64,000 nt of DNA from Nitrospirota bacterium (GCA_021838585.1 JAKCDE010000005.1:54529-118528), one strand, 5' to 3'; positions 28,521 to 37,681 are shown, counted from the stretch's first letter. Notes: generated by a model from the letters alone, not told the origin. Numbers and translations are program-made.

Positions 28521-30935
28521 ATGAATCGTTCAATTTCGTCCAGGATAGTCAGCCCTTTTGCCTGGACGATATTCTCTCTCTTCTTTTTTCTTTTTGCGGT
28601 TCTGGGACTAGTCCATCTGTACGCCGACCATCGGACGGGAATGCGTCTGGAGGAGGATCTGAGGGTCCTTTCTGCGGATCTTTTCGAAATCGAATCCCTC
28701 CAGACCGCTCTCCGCTCCATGGAGGAGGCCCGCTCGACAATCGGGGGGGCGAGTTCTCCGGGATTGGATGCCTACCGGGGATGGCGCCTACAGGGGTTTT
28801 CCGTCCTTTCCGACCTCTCCGGACATGGCGACCATCTGAGCGTTTCCGAGAAGAAGCTTGTCCAAGGAGTCTCCACCCTCTTCCGATATCTGGATCGGCA
28901 GGAAGATCTCGTCCGGAAGGGAGCGCTTCCTCCGGAGGAGCTCCTTCCCCTCGGCGTGAACACCCAGATCTACTCCCTTCTCACGCGTCTGACCCGACAG
29001 GTCCACTCCCATCAGACAAGAATCTTCCTCAGGCGCGAAGAGCTTTCGCGGGACCGGCAGACCTCCGTTTTTGTTCTGGTCCTGTTCATGATGACGGGGA
29101 TTCTTTCCTTCGGATTCTCAAGCTTTCTGAATTCCAGGACCCGCCGCGCGATCCAGTTTCAGGTGGGGCTCCTCGACCAGTTCGTCCTGACCGGGAGCGT
29201 GATCAAGGACTGGAGAGGGCACATCAGAAAGCTTCTGTACGGACTTTCCCGTATGGTAGGTCTCCGCTTCCTGTTCGTTTTCTTCCCGGGCGAGGGAGAA
29301 GCTCCCCTTTGCGAAATTTTCTGGGCCATCCCGCCGTCAGAGGGGGAACGCCGCCGGGCGGAGGTCCTGGTCCGGGAGACTGTCGGAGGAAGCGAGCGTC
29401 TTGCCTCCTACAGGGAGGTCGCGATCCGGCACGAATCGGTGAGGGAGGAGGGATCCCTTCCGGGAAGGGAGGGAGAGAACCTCGAAATGCTGGCACGAAC
29501 GCTCTCCCTCCTGGAGCCTCCGGTTGTCGGCATGGCCGGGATCGGCGTCGAGAGGTCGCGCATGATCGATCCGGTCCGCCATCAGGTATTTGAAGGCATT
29601 CTCTCGAGCCTCCTGAATCTTCTGGGATCCGTCCGGGCCATCACGAGCTACACGGAAAAGCTCGAATACTACGCCGCCCGGGATCCCCTGACCAACCTGT
29701 ACAATCAGCGGATTTTCTGGGATCTTCTCAGCTACGAGGTGGGACGGAGCGAGCGGCATTCCCAGCGTTTTGTCCTGATGGTGATCGATCTCGACGACTT
29801 CAAGCGCATCAACGATTCCTTCGGCCACAAGGCCGGGGACCTTTGTCTCGTCCGTGTCTCCGATCTCTTCCGCCAGAGCGTCCGGAGAGAGGACATCCTC
29901 TTCCGTTACGGGGGTGACGAATTCTGCATCATTCTTCCCGAAACAGGGATCGAGCAGGGCTGGTCCACAGCAAGCCGTATTCTCGAAGGGGTCGCAAAGC
30001 TCTCCGTCCCCGTCGAAGGCGGGAGCGGAATTCCCCTTTTCGTCTCCATCGGACTCGCGGCCTGGCCCCGTCACGGCCGGGACGCGAGGGAGCTTTTCCT
30101 CATGGCCGACAACATGATGTACAAGGCCAAACGGGCCGGCAAAAACCAGTGTGCGCTTCCGGCCGACTCGGACCTCGCCGCGACCTTCCGCCACGAGGGG
30201 GATATCTACCTCATGCTGCGAAAGGCCGTGACGGAGGAGCGCTTCATCCCCTACTTCCAGCCGATCAGGGAGGCGGCGACGGGGGCAATTTTCGCCCACG
30301 AGGTCCTCGTCCGGCTTCCGAGGGCCGACCGTCCGGAGGAAATGATGCCGGCCTTCGAGTTCATCGAGGTCATGGAGCGGACCGGCCTCGTGGGTCCGAT
30401 GGACGCTCTTGTGAGGAAAAAAGCCTTCGAGGCCCACGCCCTGGCCAGGAGTGCCGTTCCCCTTTTTCTGAATCTCTCCCCGGGCGTATTCCTGCGCAGA
30501 GAGGGTCTGGATGAACTCCGGACCCTCGTCCGCGATGCGGGGATCTCTTCCTCGATGATCGTCTTTGAAATCACGGAACGGGAGGCGGTGGGGAGTCTGG
30601 AAGAACTGGTGCAGTTCATGAAGGAGATGCGCTCCCTCGGGGTCCGGTTTGCCATCGACGATTTCGGAAGCGGGTTCGCCTCTTTCGACTACCTTCGGGA
30701 ACTGCCGGTCTCCTTCGTCAAAATCGGCGGGGAAATCGTCCGGAACCTGGCGAAAAACGACCATGTCGACCGGCTGATCGTGGAAAGTCTGGTCAAGATT
30801 TCCCGGAGACAGGGGATCCATGTCGTTGCGGAAACCATCGAGACGGAGCTCGTTCTGGCCGAGGTCCGGAGGCTGGGCGTATCACTTGTCCAGGGATACT
30901 TCATCGGGGCGCCCGCGCCGTCCATCATTCCGTGA
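28521..30935 (+). CDS. Membrane GGDEF-EAL c-di-GMP turnover protein
   Basis: An 804-residue protein. N-terminal TM (about 13-33) and a second (about 185-205) bracket a ~150-residue helical periplasmic sensor. A GAF-like region follows, then GGDEF (about 390-550) with RYGGDEF intact and a product-inhibition I-site (RRED five residues before it). The EAL domain (about 570-800) has EVLVR in place of EALxR but keeps the catalytic Glu, LNLSP, FEITE, IDDFGSG, FVKI, AETIET and VQGY, so both activities look possible. ATG 28521 is preceded by GGGGA; ATG 28509 is an alternative. Monocistronic. Confidence 0.93.
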   Translation: MNRSISSRIVSPFAWTIFSLFFFLFAVLGLVHLYADHRTGMRLEEDLRVLSADLFEIESLQTALRSMEEARSTIGGASSPGLDAYRGWRLQGFSVLSDLSGHGDHLSVSEKKLVQGVSTLFRYLDRQEDLVRKGALPPEELLPLGVNTQIYSLLTRLTRQVHSHQTRIFLRREELSRDRQTSVFVLVLFMMTGILSFGFSSFLNSRTRRAIQFQVGLLDQFVLTGSVIKDWRGHIRKLLYGLSRMVGLRFLFVFFPGEGEAPLCEIFWAIPPSEGERRRAEVLVRETVGGSERLASYREVAIRHESVREEGSLPGREGENLEMLARTLSLLEPPVVGMAGIGVERSRMIDPVRHQVFEGILSSLLNLLGSVRAITSYTEKLEYYAARDPLTNLYNQRIFWDLLSYEVGRSERHSQRFVLMVIDLDDFKRINDSFGHKAGDLCLVRVSDLFRQSVRREDILFRYGGDEFCIILPETGIEQGWSTASRILEGVAKLSVPVEGGSGIPLFVSIGLAAWPRHGRDARELFLMADNMMYKAKRAGKNQCALPADSDLAATFRHEGDIYLMLRKAVTEERFIPYFQPIREAATGAIFAHEVLVRLPRADRPEEMMPAFEFIEVMERTGLVGPMDALVRKKAFEAHALARSAVPLFLNLSPGVFLRREGLDELRTLVRDAGISSSMIVFEITEREAVGSLEELVQFMKEMRSLGVRFAIDDFGSGFASFDYLRELPVSFVKIGGEIVRNLAKNDHVDRLIVESLVKISRRQGIHVVAETIETELVLAEVRRLGVSLVQGYFIGAPAPSIIP

Positions 30936-30977
30936 GGATTCTCCCTGCGCGTTTTCTCCCTGGGACCCAATCTGGTA

Positions 30978-30999
30978 TGATGAGGGGCGGCCTGCCCTC
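30978..30999 (+). terminator. Possible hairpin terminator after the GGDEF-EAL gene
   Basis: Stem ATGAGGG/CCCTCAT with an 8-nt loop, 43 nt after the stop codon. There is no T run, so termination efficiency is doubtful. Confidence 0.3.
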
Positions 31000-31065
31000 A
31001 TGCGTGTGGGTAGCGCCTTCCGTTCAGAAGTTCGACATCCATGACAAGGAAAGAGAGGTACTTGA

Positions 31066-31314
31066 ATGGCCATAGTGCATTGTTCCCGGTGCGGAGCCGA
31101 TGCGGAGGGACTCGCCGAACCCCCTTTCCCGTCTCCCTTCGGAAAGGAAGTTCAGGACCATGTCTGCCAGGTTTGCTGGACAGCCTGGGAGGATATGCGG
31201 GTCAAGGTCATCAACGAATACCGCATCAATCTGGGACTTCCGGAGCATCGCGCGATGCTGGTCAACATAACTCGTGAGTTTCTGAACCTTCCGGCCCCGG
31301 AAAAGAAGGCCTAG
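31066..31314 (+). CDS. YggX-like Fe(II)-trafficking/oxidative damage protection protein with two CxxC motifs
   Basis: An 82-residue protein. The C-terminal two thirds match YggX: CWTAWEDMRVKVINEYRINLGLPEHRAMLVNITREFLN aligns with the family's W..W...MLINE..LN....EHR.LL...M..FL. Unlike E. coli YggX, which has a single N-terminal Cys, this protein has two CxxC pairs (C6/C9 and C34/C37), which could form a zinc or iron site. ATG 31066 follows AGAGAGG. Its stop overlaps the convergent proline dehydrogenase stop by 4 nt. Confidence 0.8.
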   Translation: MAIVHCSRCGADAEGLAEPPFPSPFGKEVQDHVCQVCWTAWEDMRVKVINEYRINLGLPEHRAMLVNITREFLNLPAPEKKA

Positions 31315-32093
31315 CCTTTCGAAACCTTCCCAGAGGCGACCAGCCGGTCGACGTGCCGGCTGGCTCCTTCACCGAACGGAAGATAGAGTGTGGTGGGATG
31401 CCCCCCCTCGTAGACGAGCCGTCTGGCCTCCCCGTCAGAAATTCCCATATACATCTGAAACTCGAACATCTTTGGGTGTTTTTCCATCAGGGATTCGGCG
31501 GATGAGATCAGCTCCGGATCGTGGGTGGCGATGGCAAAGAAGTTTGATTCCTGGAAGAGGATTTCCATGAGAAGCCGGAAGCGATTTGCGACCTCGCTCT
31601 CCTCGACGGGCGTGCCCGTATCGAGCTGGGGGAGACCCTTGACGAGGCGGATGCGTCCCCGAACCTTCCGGATAAGCTCGAGGTCGGCCAGTGACCGGGG
31701 CATCCTGGCCGGAATGGTCACGGCCAGGTGGGGGAAACGGGGCCTGAGTCCGAGATAGAGATCGATCGTCGCCCCAGCCGCATCGGGGTCTTCCATGTCG
31801 AGCCAGACCCCGTAGCCGTATTCTTCCGCCCTCGTGACGAGCGGGGAGAGACGCTCCATTGCGACCATCCAGCCCTCGTCGAGCCCGAAGTTCCGGGGAT
31901 CCAGGGATACGCCGCCACGAATCATCCGGTGCCCCATGGTCGTCACGAGCTCCATGGCCTCCTTCATGGCATCTTCGGGGGAGGCCTCAAGAGGCCAGTG
32001 CGGGGCCAGCAGGGTCCCCAGCCCCTCCTTGTTGTGGTGGCGCGCCTTTTCCAGGGCTTCTTCCATTGTGTGTCCCGCCAAATATCCGCTCAT
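31311..32093 (-). CDS. Proline dehydrogenase family protein
   Basis: A 260-residue TIM-barrel flavoprotein of the PRODH family, starting with the typical SGYLAGHTMEEALEKARHHNKEG. Seen motifs: GGVSLDPRNFG (usually SvKlt.lG), RLVKGLP, FFAIATHDPELI (usually ATHN) and FEFQMYMGIS. The C-terminal substrate-binding RR (xxRRLAE) is degenerate here (SRHVDRLVAS), losing the first Arg. It would oxidise proline or a related amine; no P5C dehydrogenase gene adjoins. ATG 32093 follows AGAGGAG. Shorter than the typical ~300 residues. Confidence 0.8.
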   Translation of the reverse strand: MSGYLAGHTMEEALEKARHHNKEGLGTLLAPHWPLEASPEDAMKEAMELVTTMGHRMIRGGVSLDPRNFGLDEGWMVAMERLSPLVTRAEEYGYGVWLDMEDPDAAGATIDLYLGLRPRFPHLAVTIPARMPRSLADLELIRKVRGRIRLVKGLPQLDTGTPVEESEVANRFRLLMEILFQESNFFAIATHDPELISSAESLMEKHPKMFEFQMYMGISDGEARRLVYEGGHPTTLYLPFGEGASRHVDRLVASGKVSKG

Positions 32094-32192
32094 TGGCTCC
32101 TCTGTCTGTCGGGGAATGCAGGACTCGCCTCATTCCGGTGTGATTCTAAAAGTTCGCTACGGTCATTTTAATTTATTGTACACCTTCGTGAG

Positions 32193-32207
32193 CCGGGAGT
32201 CTCCCGG
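32193..32207 (-). terminator. Perfect hairpin downstream of the SNF2 helicase gene
   Basis: CCGGGAG-T-CTCCCGG, 5 nt after the helicase stop codon, may stabilise the mRNA end or terminate it. A T run is lacking. Confidence 0.35.
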
Positions 32208-32212
32208 GGCGG

Positions 32213-35200
32213 CTACTGGGCTGTCGCGATATCGTCGTCGAGGATGGCCTGCATATCCGCGAGGGAGATGCGGCCGGAGAGGCGGTCCTCCCCTCCTCCT
32301 TCATCTCCAAAATCCATGAGCCGTTCAAAGAGCCCTTTCTTGGATTCCTTCAGGAGCCGGACACGCTCCTCGACGGTTTCGCGGACCAGAAAGCGGTAGA
32401 CGAAGACCGACCTTTTCTGCCCGATCCTGTGCGAACGGTCGCTGGCCTGGGATTCCACCTGGGGATTCCACCAGGGATCGTAATGGAAGACATAGTCCGC
32501 CTGGGTCAGGGTCAGTCCCACGCCTCCCGCCTTGAGACTCGCGAGAAAGACCATCGGACTGTCGGCCCTGTCCGACTGGAAGGCGTCCACCCGCCGTTTC
32601 CGCTCGTCGAGAGGGGTCGATCCGTCGAGACGGACAGAGGAAATCCCCATGGCTGGCAGGGTGGCCTCGAACAGATCCAGGATGCGCGTGAACTGGCTGA
32701 ACAGCAAAATCTTGTGTCCTTCGGACACTCCTTCTTCGATCTTGGCGCACACCAGCTCGAACTTGCTCGCGGCGGTGACACCTCCGCTCAGGTCCGCCGG
32801 AAGGATCGCCGGGTGGCAGGCGAACTGCCTGAGCCTCAAAAGGAGTGTCAGGTACGCCATGTGCCGGGGGCCCTCCGAAAGAAGAATTTCCTGGCGCCCA
32901 TGGCGCTTCAGTCGCGCGTACTGCGCTTTTTCCTCGGGGGAGGGATCGATCCAGACATCCATTTCCATTTTGGGGGGAAGGTCGGTCAGGACCATCTCCT
33001 TGGTTCGGCGAAGGACGAGTGGAGCCACCAGATTCCGGAGCAGGTCGATCCTGCGGCCCTGCTCCTCCCCCGCGGCGTTTTCCCTGAGAAAGCGCCGTTC
33101 GAACTGGAGCCGTGATCCCAGAAGCCCCGGCAACAGAAGATTCATGATTCCCCAGAGGTCGAAGAGCCGGTTTTCGACAGGGGTACCCGTGACCGCGATC
33201 TTTTGTCGAGCCGGAAGGGCGAGGAGAGCCTGGTGGGTCAGGGAATCTGGGTTTTTGACGGTGTGGGCCTCGTCGAGAACCAGAACCGAAAAGGGCGGTC
33301 CGTCGGAGAGATGCGGATCGTTTCGGAGGGTTCCGTAGGTCGTCAGGATGACGTCGGCCTTTTCCATCTCCTGAATTCGGGTCTGTCTGTTCATTCCCGC
33401 GTGAATGTGAATTCTCATGGTCGGGCAGAAACGTTCCGCCTCGTTGGACCAATTGTAGAGAAGGGAGGCCGGAAGGACGACCAGGGGGGGCCTGTTCGCG
33501 TTCGAAGGGCCTTCCTCTGCCCCCTTCAGGTAGGTCAGGAAGGCCAGAACGCTGATCGTCTTTCCGAGCCCCATCTCGTCGGCGAGGATTCCGGAGAGCC
33601 CTTCTCGCCTGAGTGAGAGGAATGTGGAGACTGCTTCGCGCTGGTAGGGGCGAAGGATGGCCCGGCATGTGTGGGCCAGACGGTCGAATTCGCGATCCGG
33701 CAGGGGAGTCGGGGAGAATGGTTCAAGGCGGACTCCCGGATCCGGCTCCAGGGGAAGGTCCGGGCGAAGTCTCATGATCATGGCGACATAATATCGGCTG
33801 GCCTGTCCCAGTCCTTCTCCGTCGAGGCTGAAGAGGCGGCATATTTCCCGGTCATGGTCCCGTGCGGATCCTTCGAGAAAGACCGATGCCCCCGAAGGAA
33901 GGTGGAGGAGGGAGGAGTTTTCCTCGGGGGGGCGTCCCGGAAGGGCGAAGACGCCGGCTCCCGTGGAGAGCTTGCCGGAGAGCGCCACTTCCTGCGGGGA
34001 GAGCTCCCGGACCCCGAGGGAGATGCTGACGGGGCCGGGAAGGATCGATCCGTCGTAAAGAGCGGTTCGGTCGATCCGGAAGCCTTTGGACAAAAGCTCT
34101 GGAACGACACGGTCGAGAATCTCCCCCGCCCGGTCGGGGGAGACCGGAATCGAGGCTTCGGAGCTCGAAAGACGGGCCACTTTTTCGAAAAGATTCCGCG
34201 CGACTAACTCTTTCTCGCGATCGCGTCCGATCAAAAAGGGGACCCCGTCCGGAGAGGGGACCGGATCCTGAATATGATCCCCCAGCCGGTGGCGTTCGGG
34301 GCCGAAAAGGGGGATTGAGATCATGTCCGGACAGCAAATCTCGGGTGTCAGGAGAAGTCCTCCCCCGGGACGGCCTGAAATGCGCAGGAGTGGTGTCCAT
34401 CGGGAGCGGGAGCCGAATCTGGGGGCCAGCTCGGGCGGATCGAATGCGATGGGTCCGGGACCCTCTTCCGTTTTCCCGGGATCGAAAAGGGGGGCCCACT
34501 CCGACTGGGGAAGGGGGCGGGGATCGATGGCGCGCTCCAGGAGACGCCTGTAAAGCGGGGGAATCGGGGAGCCTCTCCCGAGGAAAAGGAGCGATCCCCC
34601 TCCTGCGATAACCGAAACCCCCTCGAAGCTCATCCAGAGAAGTTCCCTGAGGGGACGTTCGGTCTGAGCGATTTCGAGCGATCCATCAAGGAGCACATCC
34701 CCTCCGGGGCGATCGCGCCAGCGGGCGAGGAGGCGGACGGAGGGGGCGCTTTCGGGACATTCGATCCGGTAGGGGATCTTGGTCCGGGCCGAGAGGATCC
34801 GTATTCCGGGAAGGGTCAGATAGCGGAATAGCGATTCCTGACCTCCGGTTCGGGGGAGGTACCCGGGAATTCTCCTTCCGTCGGCGATCCTGGCCAGGTA
34901 GGGTGCAAAGGCCCTTGAAAAGAGGTCGACCTGGTAGGGGAGCGATCCCCTGCCTGTGCGTGTTGCCTCGATGAGCCGGAACCGGGAATGATCCATGGGA
35001 GTCATTTGGCGGGTGAGGACGATAAAGAAGGGATCCTGGCGGGTTCCGGATAGCAGCAGGGTCGTGCAGGGGAAATCACGAAGGGTTTCGCTCTGTTTTG
35101 TATCCGGCCTGGGGGGAAGAGGGCGCCTTCCGGAGTTTCCCTTCTCCCGTGTCGGTTTTTTTTCGCGAAAGACGAGCAGGACTGCGATGGCATGCGTGCA

Positions 35201-35434
35201 GGGAAGATCTTCCTCAATCCCGCACAGGGAACAGGAGGCAAGAAGGCCGGACGGGTCCGCGCGGAGGGTCAGTGAGCCGGGGGGGGATCCAGATTCGAGA
35301 TGGAGGGAAGCCGTAACCTTCCCCGAGCCGGTAAAAGAGGAAGACTCGAACTTCACCCTTATTGCCTCGAGGAGTCTGCGGGCCGCGGCCAGTCGGATGG
35401 GCGGGAAAGCCTGGGTCAGAAGAGGGTCGGCCAT
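32213..35434 (-). CDS. SNF2-family DEAD/DEAH helicase with SWIM-like zinc motif
   Basis: A 1073-residue protein. Near the N-terminus (about 90-110) CSLCGIEEDLPCTHA resembles a SWIM zinc finger. The C-terminal ~480 residues are an SNF2 ATPase: motif I DEMGLGKT, motif II LDEAH, motif III TGTPVENRLFDLWG, and in the second lobe LFSQFTRILDL, VFLASLKAGGVGLTLTQADYV and SDRSHRIGQKR (motif VI). It probably translocates on DNA or remodels nucleoprotein complexes, as in HepA/RapA-type bacterial SNF2 proteins. It is the last gene of a run from the CZB receptor, cheZ and the LexA-like gene. The ~400-residue middle region is unassigned. Confidence 0.93.
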   Translation of the reverse strand: MADPLLTQAFPPIRLAAARRLLEAIRVKFESSSFTGSGKVTASLHLESGSPPGSLTLRADPSGLLASCSLCGIEEDLPCTHAIAVLLVFREKKPTREKGNSGRRPLPPRPDTKQSETLRDFPCTTLLLSGTRQDPFFIVLTRQMTPMDHSRFRLIEATRTGRGSLPYQVDLFSRAFAPYLARIADGRRIPGYLPRTGGQESLFRYLTLPGIRILSARTKIPYRIECPESAPSVRLLARWRDRPGGDVLLDGSLEIAQTERPLRELLWMSFEGVSVIAGGGSLLFLGRGSPIPPLYRRLLERAIDPRPLPQSEWAPLFDPGKTEEGPGPIAFDPPELAPRFGSRSRWTPLLRISGRPGGGLLLTPEICCPDMISIPLFGPERHRLGDHIQDPVPSPDGVPFLIGRDREKELVARNLFEKVARLSSSEASIPVSPDRAGEILDRVVPELLSKGFRIDRTALYDGSILPGPVSISLGVRELSPQEVALSGKLSTGAGVFALPGRPPEENSSLLHLPSGASVFLEGSARDHDREICRLFSLDGEGLGQASRYYVAMIMRLRPDLPLEPDPGVRLEPFSPTPLPDREFDRLAHTCRAILRPYQREAVSTFLSLRREGLSGILADEMGLGKTISVLAFLTYLKGAEEGPSNANRPPLVVLPASLLYNWSNEAERFCPTMRIHIHAGMNRQTRIQEMEKADVILTTYGTLRNDPHLSDGPPFSVLVLDEAHTVKNPDSLTHQALLALPARQKIAVTGTPVENRLFDLWGIMNLLLPGLLGSRLQFERRFLRENAAGEEQGRRIDLLRNLVAPLVLRRTKEMVLTDLPPKMEMDVWIDPSPEEKAQYARLKRHGRQEILLSEGPRHMAYLTLLLRLRQFACHPAILPADLSGGVTAASKFELVCAKIEEGVSEGHKILLFSQFTRILDLFEATLPAMGISSVRLDGSTPLDERKRRVDAFQSDRADSPMVFLASLKAGGVGLTLTQADYVFHYDPWWNPQVESQASDRSHRIGQKRSVFVYRFLVRETVEERVRLLKESKKGLFERLMDFGDEGGGEDRLSGRISLADMQAILDDDIATAQ

Positions 35435-35459
35435 CGATGGGGGGCTTCCGGGTAAAACG

Positions 35460-35906
35460 TCACCGTACGGCGTTGATTTCCGAGATCAGGAGGACGGCCG
35501 AAAAGAGAAGGCCGAGGACAAATGATCCGCCGATGATGACAAGAGCTCTCCTGCGGTCCTTGGCCCTGTTTTCGGGTGCCCCCACGGGGGCCTTCTGCCG
35601 GGAGCCGGGGATGAATGTCCGCCCGAGGAGGCCGTCGACGACGCAGAAGGAAGCCATCGCCTGAACCAGTGAGAGCGCCGTTCCGGTCGAAAGAAGGACC
35701 ATTCCGGCGGCATAGAGGACCGGATGCGTGAAAACGGCCTTCCATTGTTCGTTGTAGATGACGACCAGAACGAAGCCCAGAAACGCTCCTCCTCCCCGAA
35801 TCCATCGACCTTTCCGGTCGATGTTGCAAACTCCGGGAAGGTAGGTGTCGCTCTCCCCCGCCTCATCCTGATTGGTCGGATTTCTTCGAGTTCCGGGTGA
35901 TTCCAT
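35460..35906 (-). CDS. Membrane protein of unknown function
   Basis: A 148-residue protein with a polar N-terminal ~35 residues and about three hydrophobic helices (FLGFVLVVIYN, LYAAGMVLLSTGTALSLVQAMASF, ALVIIGGSFVLGLLFSAVLLI). No family is recognised. ATG 35906 starts 1 nt after the LexA-like stop, and the helicase starts 25 nt after its end, so it lies within the operon. Confidence 0.65.
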   Translation of the reverse strand: MESPGTRRNPTNQDEAGESDTYLPGVCNIDRKGRWIRGGGAFLGFVLVVIYNEQWKAVFTHPVLYAAGMVLLSTGTALSLVQAMASFCVVDGLLGRTFIPGSRQKAPVGAPENRAKDRRRALVIIGGSFVLGLLFSAVLLISEINAVR

Positions 35907-35907
35907 G

Positions 35908-36564
35908 TCATGGCTCCGTTGTATCGGCCGCTTTTTCCTGGCCGCGTATCGTCCGGAACAAGGCGACCACCCGTCCCTGGATCAGGGACGGGAGGTCCGG
36001 TTTCCGAAGATTCTGTTCCGGAGATCCGGTGGGTGCGGAGTGAAGGAGAAAATGGTCTTTTTTTCGGACGAGCCGGCCGGGAAGAAGTTTTCCGGAGGCA
36101 CGGTCCCTGACGACGACGATCTCTTCGCGCTCCCTAACCGGAACCTTTTGGGCAAAAAGAATATCGCCCTCCCGGATCTCCGCCTCCGGGAAGGATTGCC
36201 CCGAACCCACCTCGAGCGCAAAATCGGGAGGATGGTCGAAAAGGGCGGATGTAACCGAGAGTGTGCGCGGGGACTCTTCTGAGACGGTGTGGGAGGTCAC
36301 ATACGGGATATCCCGCACCGTCTCCCTGGATTCCTGATAGAGAGCCAGAGCCGCGCCCGTCAGTCTGATCGAGCGGGCCTGTCCCGGGCTCCTTTCCAGG
36401 AACCCTTTTCGGATCAGGGCCTCGAGATGGGTGAGTCCTGAGCGGGTATTCTCGGAGCCGATGTGTCGCGCGATCTCCTTGATGGTCGGCGGTTGCCTCT
36501 TGGTCCGAATTTCCCCTTCGATGAAGTCGAGGACCGATTTCTGTTTGTCCGTGAGGGACCGCAA
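35908..36564 (-). CDS. LexA-like repressor with degenerate autoprotease domain
   Basis: A 218-residue protein. Residues 1-68 match the LexA DNA-binding winged helix closely (LTDKQKSVLDFIEGEIRTK, PPTIKEIARHIGS, HLEALIRKGFLER, ARSIRLT). Residues ~115-205 resemble the S24 peptidase fold (EIREGDILFAQK, IQGRVVALFRT). The serine is kept (S124 in GQSF) but the catalytic Lys position reads PGR (G163), and no Ala-Gly cleavage site is seen in the linker. It should therefore bind DNA but not self-cleave like LexA. The start is TTG 36564 with AGGAAGGA upstream. Confidence 0.82.
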   Translation of the reverse strand: MRSLTDKQKSVLDFIEGEIRTKRQPPTIKEIARHIGSENTRSGLTHLEALIRKGFLERSPGQARSIRLTGAALALYQESRETVRDIPYVTSHTVSEESPRTLSVTSALFDHPPDFALEVGSGQSFPEAEIREGDILFAQKVPVREREEIVVVRDRASGKLLPGRLVRKKDHFLLHSAPTGSPEQNLRKPDLPSLIQGRVVALFRTIRGQEKAADTTEP

Positions 36565-36581
36565 CGGGCGGATCCTTCCTG

Positions 36582-37583
36582 CTAGAACCCGAACTCTGAG
36601 AGAAGCTGGTCGACGGTGTTCTGGTCGATGTCTCCCCGGGCCCCGACGCCCTTGAGGGTCTGGTCCGGCGGTGGTGCCGGAGCGAGAGCGGAGGAAGCAT
36701 CCTCGGGGCTGCGGTTCGCCTCGGGGGAGGTTTCGATGAGGATTCTCACCAGTCTCGCCTCGAGCTCCTTGAGATGGTTTCCGATCAGTTTGATGTTCTG
36801 GCCGACAAGATCCTGAAAGGCCATGGCCTCGAAGCCGTGCATGATCCTCTCGTCGGCTCCGTCGAGAATTCCGGCGATCTGGTCGGGTGAGGGAGCGGTC
36901 GGCGACCGGGTGAGGGAGCGGATCCGGTTGTGGTCCTCCAGGAGGCTCTCCAGGATGTTCATGAGCTTGTGTGCCGCATCCTCCGTCATCTGGCTGATGA
37001 CGCCCAGCCCCTGGGATGTCTCGGGAAGCTTTCCCTCCATGAACTTGAGGGAGTCGACCATGGATGATGAGAGGGAGAGAACGCGCTGAATGTCCCTGGC
37101 GGTCTGCCCGACCTGCTGGAAAAGTTCCGAGGATTCTCCGGCCTGCCTCTCCGGAGGGGATCCGGAGGACTCTTCTCCGGAAAGGTGACGGCGGAGCAGG
37201 GGAATGTCGAGGACCCAGGATTCCGGCCCTTCGACTGTTTTGTGTCTTGAAAGGAAGGGATGGTCGGTGTGGAGCTCTCCCGGAATGGTCGGGTCGCTTA
37301 GCCGTAGGATGCGGCCTATCCTGGGAACGGCGATCAGGGCATCGCGCCAGGAGGAGAGAAAGATCCCCTTGAGTCCTGAGAGCCTGTCGGGACGGGGGAT
37401 GGCGAACCAGTCGTGGGGAAAATACAGCCGGGACTCTCCCGGGTCGCTGTTTTCCCCGAGAGCCTCGATCCGCCTGATCTCGGTCATCCGGATGCCGAGA
37501 TCCACTTCCCGTGAGAGGGGAAAGGTCATGATCTGCATCTGAATCTTCTTTTCTGGCTTGGTCTGTCCGTTAATCCGCGACAT
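36582..37583 (-). CDS. cheZ: CheY-P phosphatase CheZ with long N-terminal extension
   Basis: A 333-residue protein. Residues ~155-285 match CheZ: LPETSQGLGVISQMTEDAAHKLMNILE, then the catalytic helix AFQDLVGQNIKLIGNHL with D258 and Q262 (the D-x3-Q pair of E. coli D143/Q147). The end DQNTVDQLLSEFGF is the CheY-binding amphipathic helix. Residues 1-135 are an extra domain that looks like a degenerate CheW-like domain (FPLSREVDLGIRMTEIRRIE, GLKGIFLSSWRDALIAVPRI). It ends chemotaxis signals by dephosphorylating CheY. ATG 37583 has a poor ribosome site; ATG at residue 16 is possible. Confidence 0.87.
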   Translation of the reverse strand: MSRINGQTKPEKKIQMQIMTFPLSREVDLGIRMTEIRRIEALGENSDPGESRLYFPHDWFAIPRPDRLSGLKGIFLSSWRDALIAVPRIGRILRLSDPTIPGELHTDHPFLSRHKTVEGPESWVLDIPLLRRHLSGEESSGSPPERQAGESSELFQQVGQTARDIQRVLSLSSSMVDSLKFMEGKLPETSQGLGVISQMTEDAAHKLMNILESLLEDHNRIRSLTRSPTAPSPDQIAGILDGADERIMHGFEAMAFQDLVGQNIKLIGNHLKELEARLVRILIETSPEANRSPEDASSALAPAPPPDQTLKGVGARGDIDQNTVDQLLSEFGF

Positions 37584-37681
37584 CCTTGAAATGGTCGTGA
37601 CATGCGATGGGGCTAAGGTAGCATAATTGGGAAAAAGGGGAAAGTCTCTTTTTCCCGAGAGAGTCCTCCGGAATGGAGAGC

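Noticed and set aside
29337..30821. 494-codon minus-strand open frame opposite the GGDEF-EAL gene
   Set aside because: Antisense of clear GGDEF and EAL domains; long frames on the other strand are expected at this GC content.
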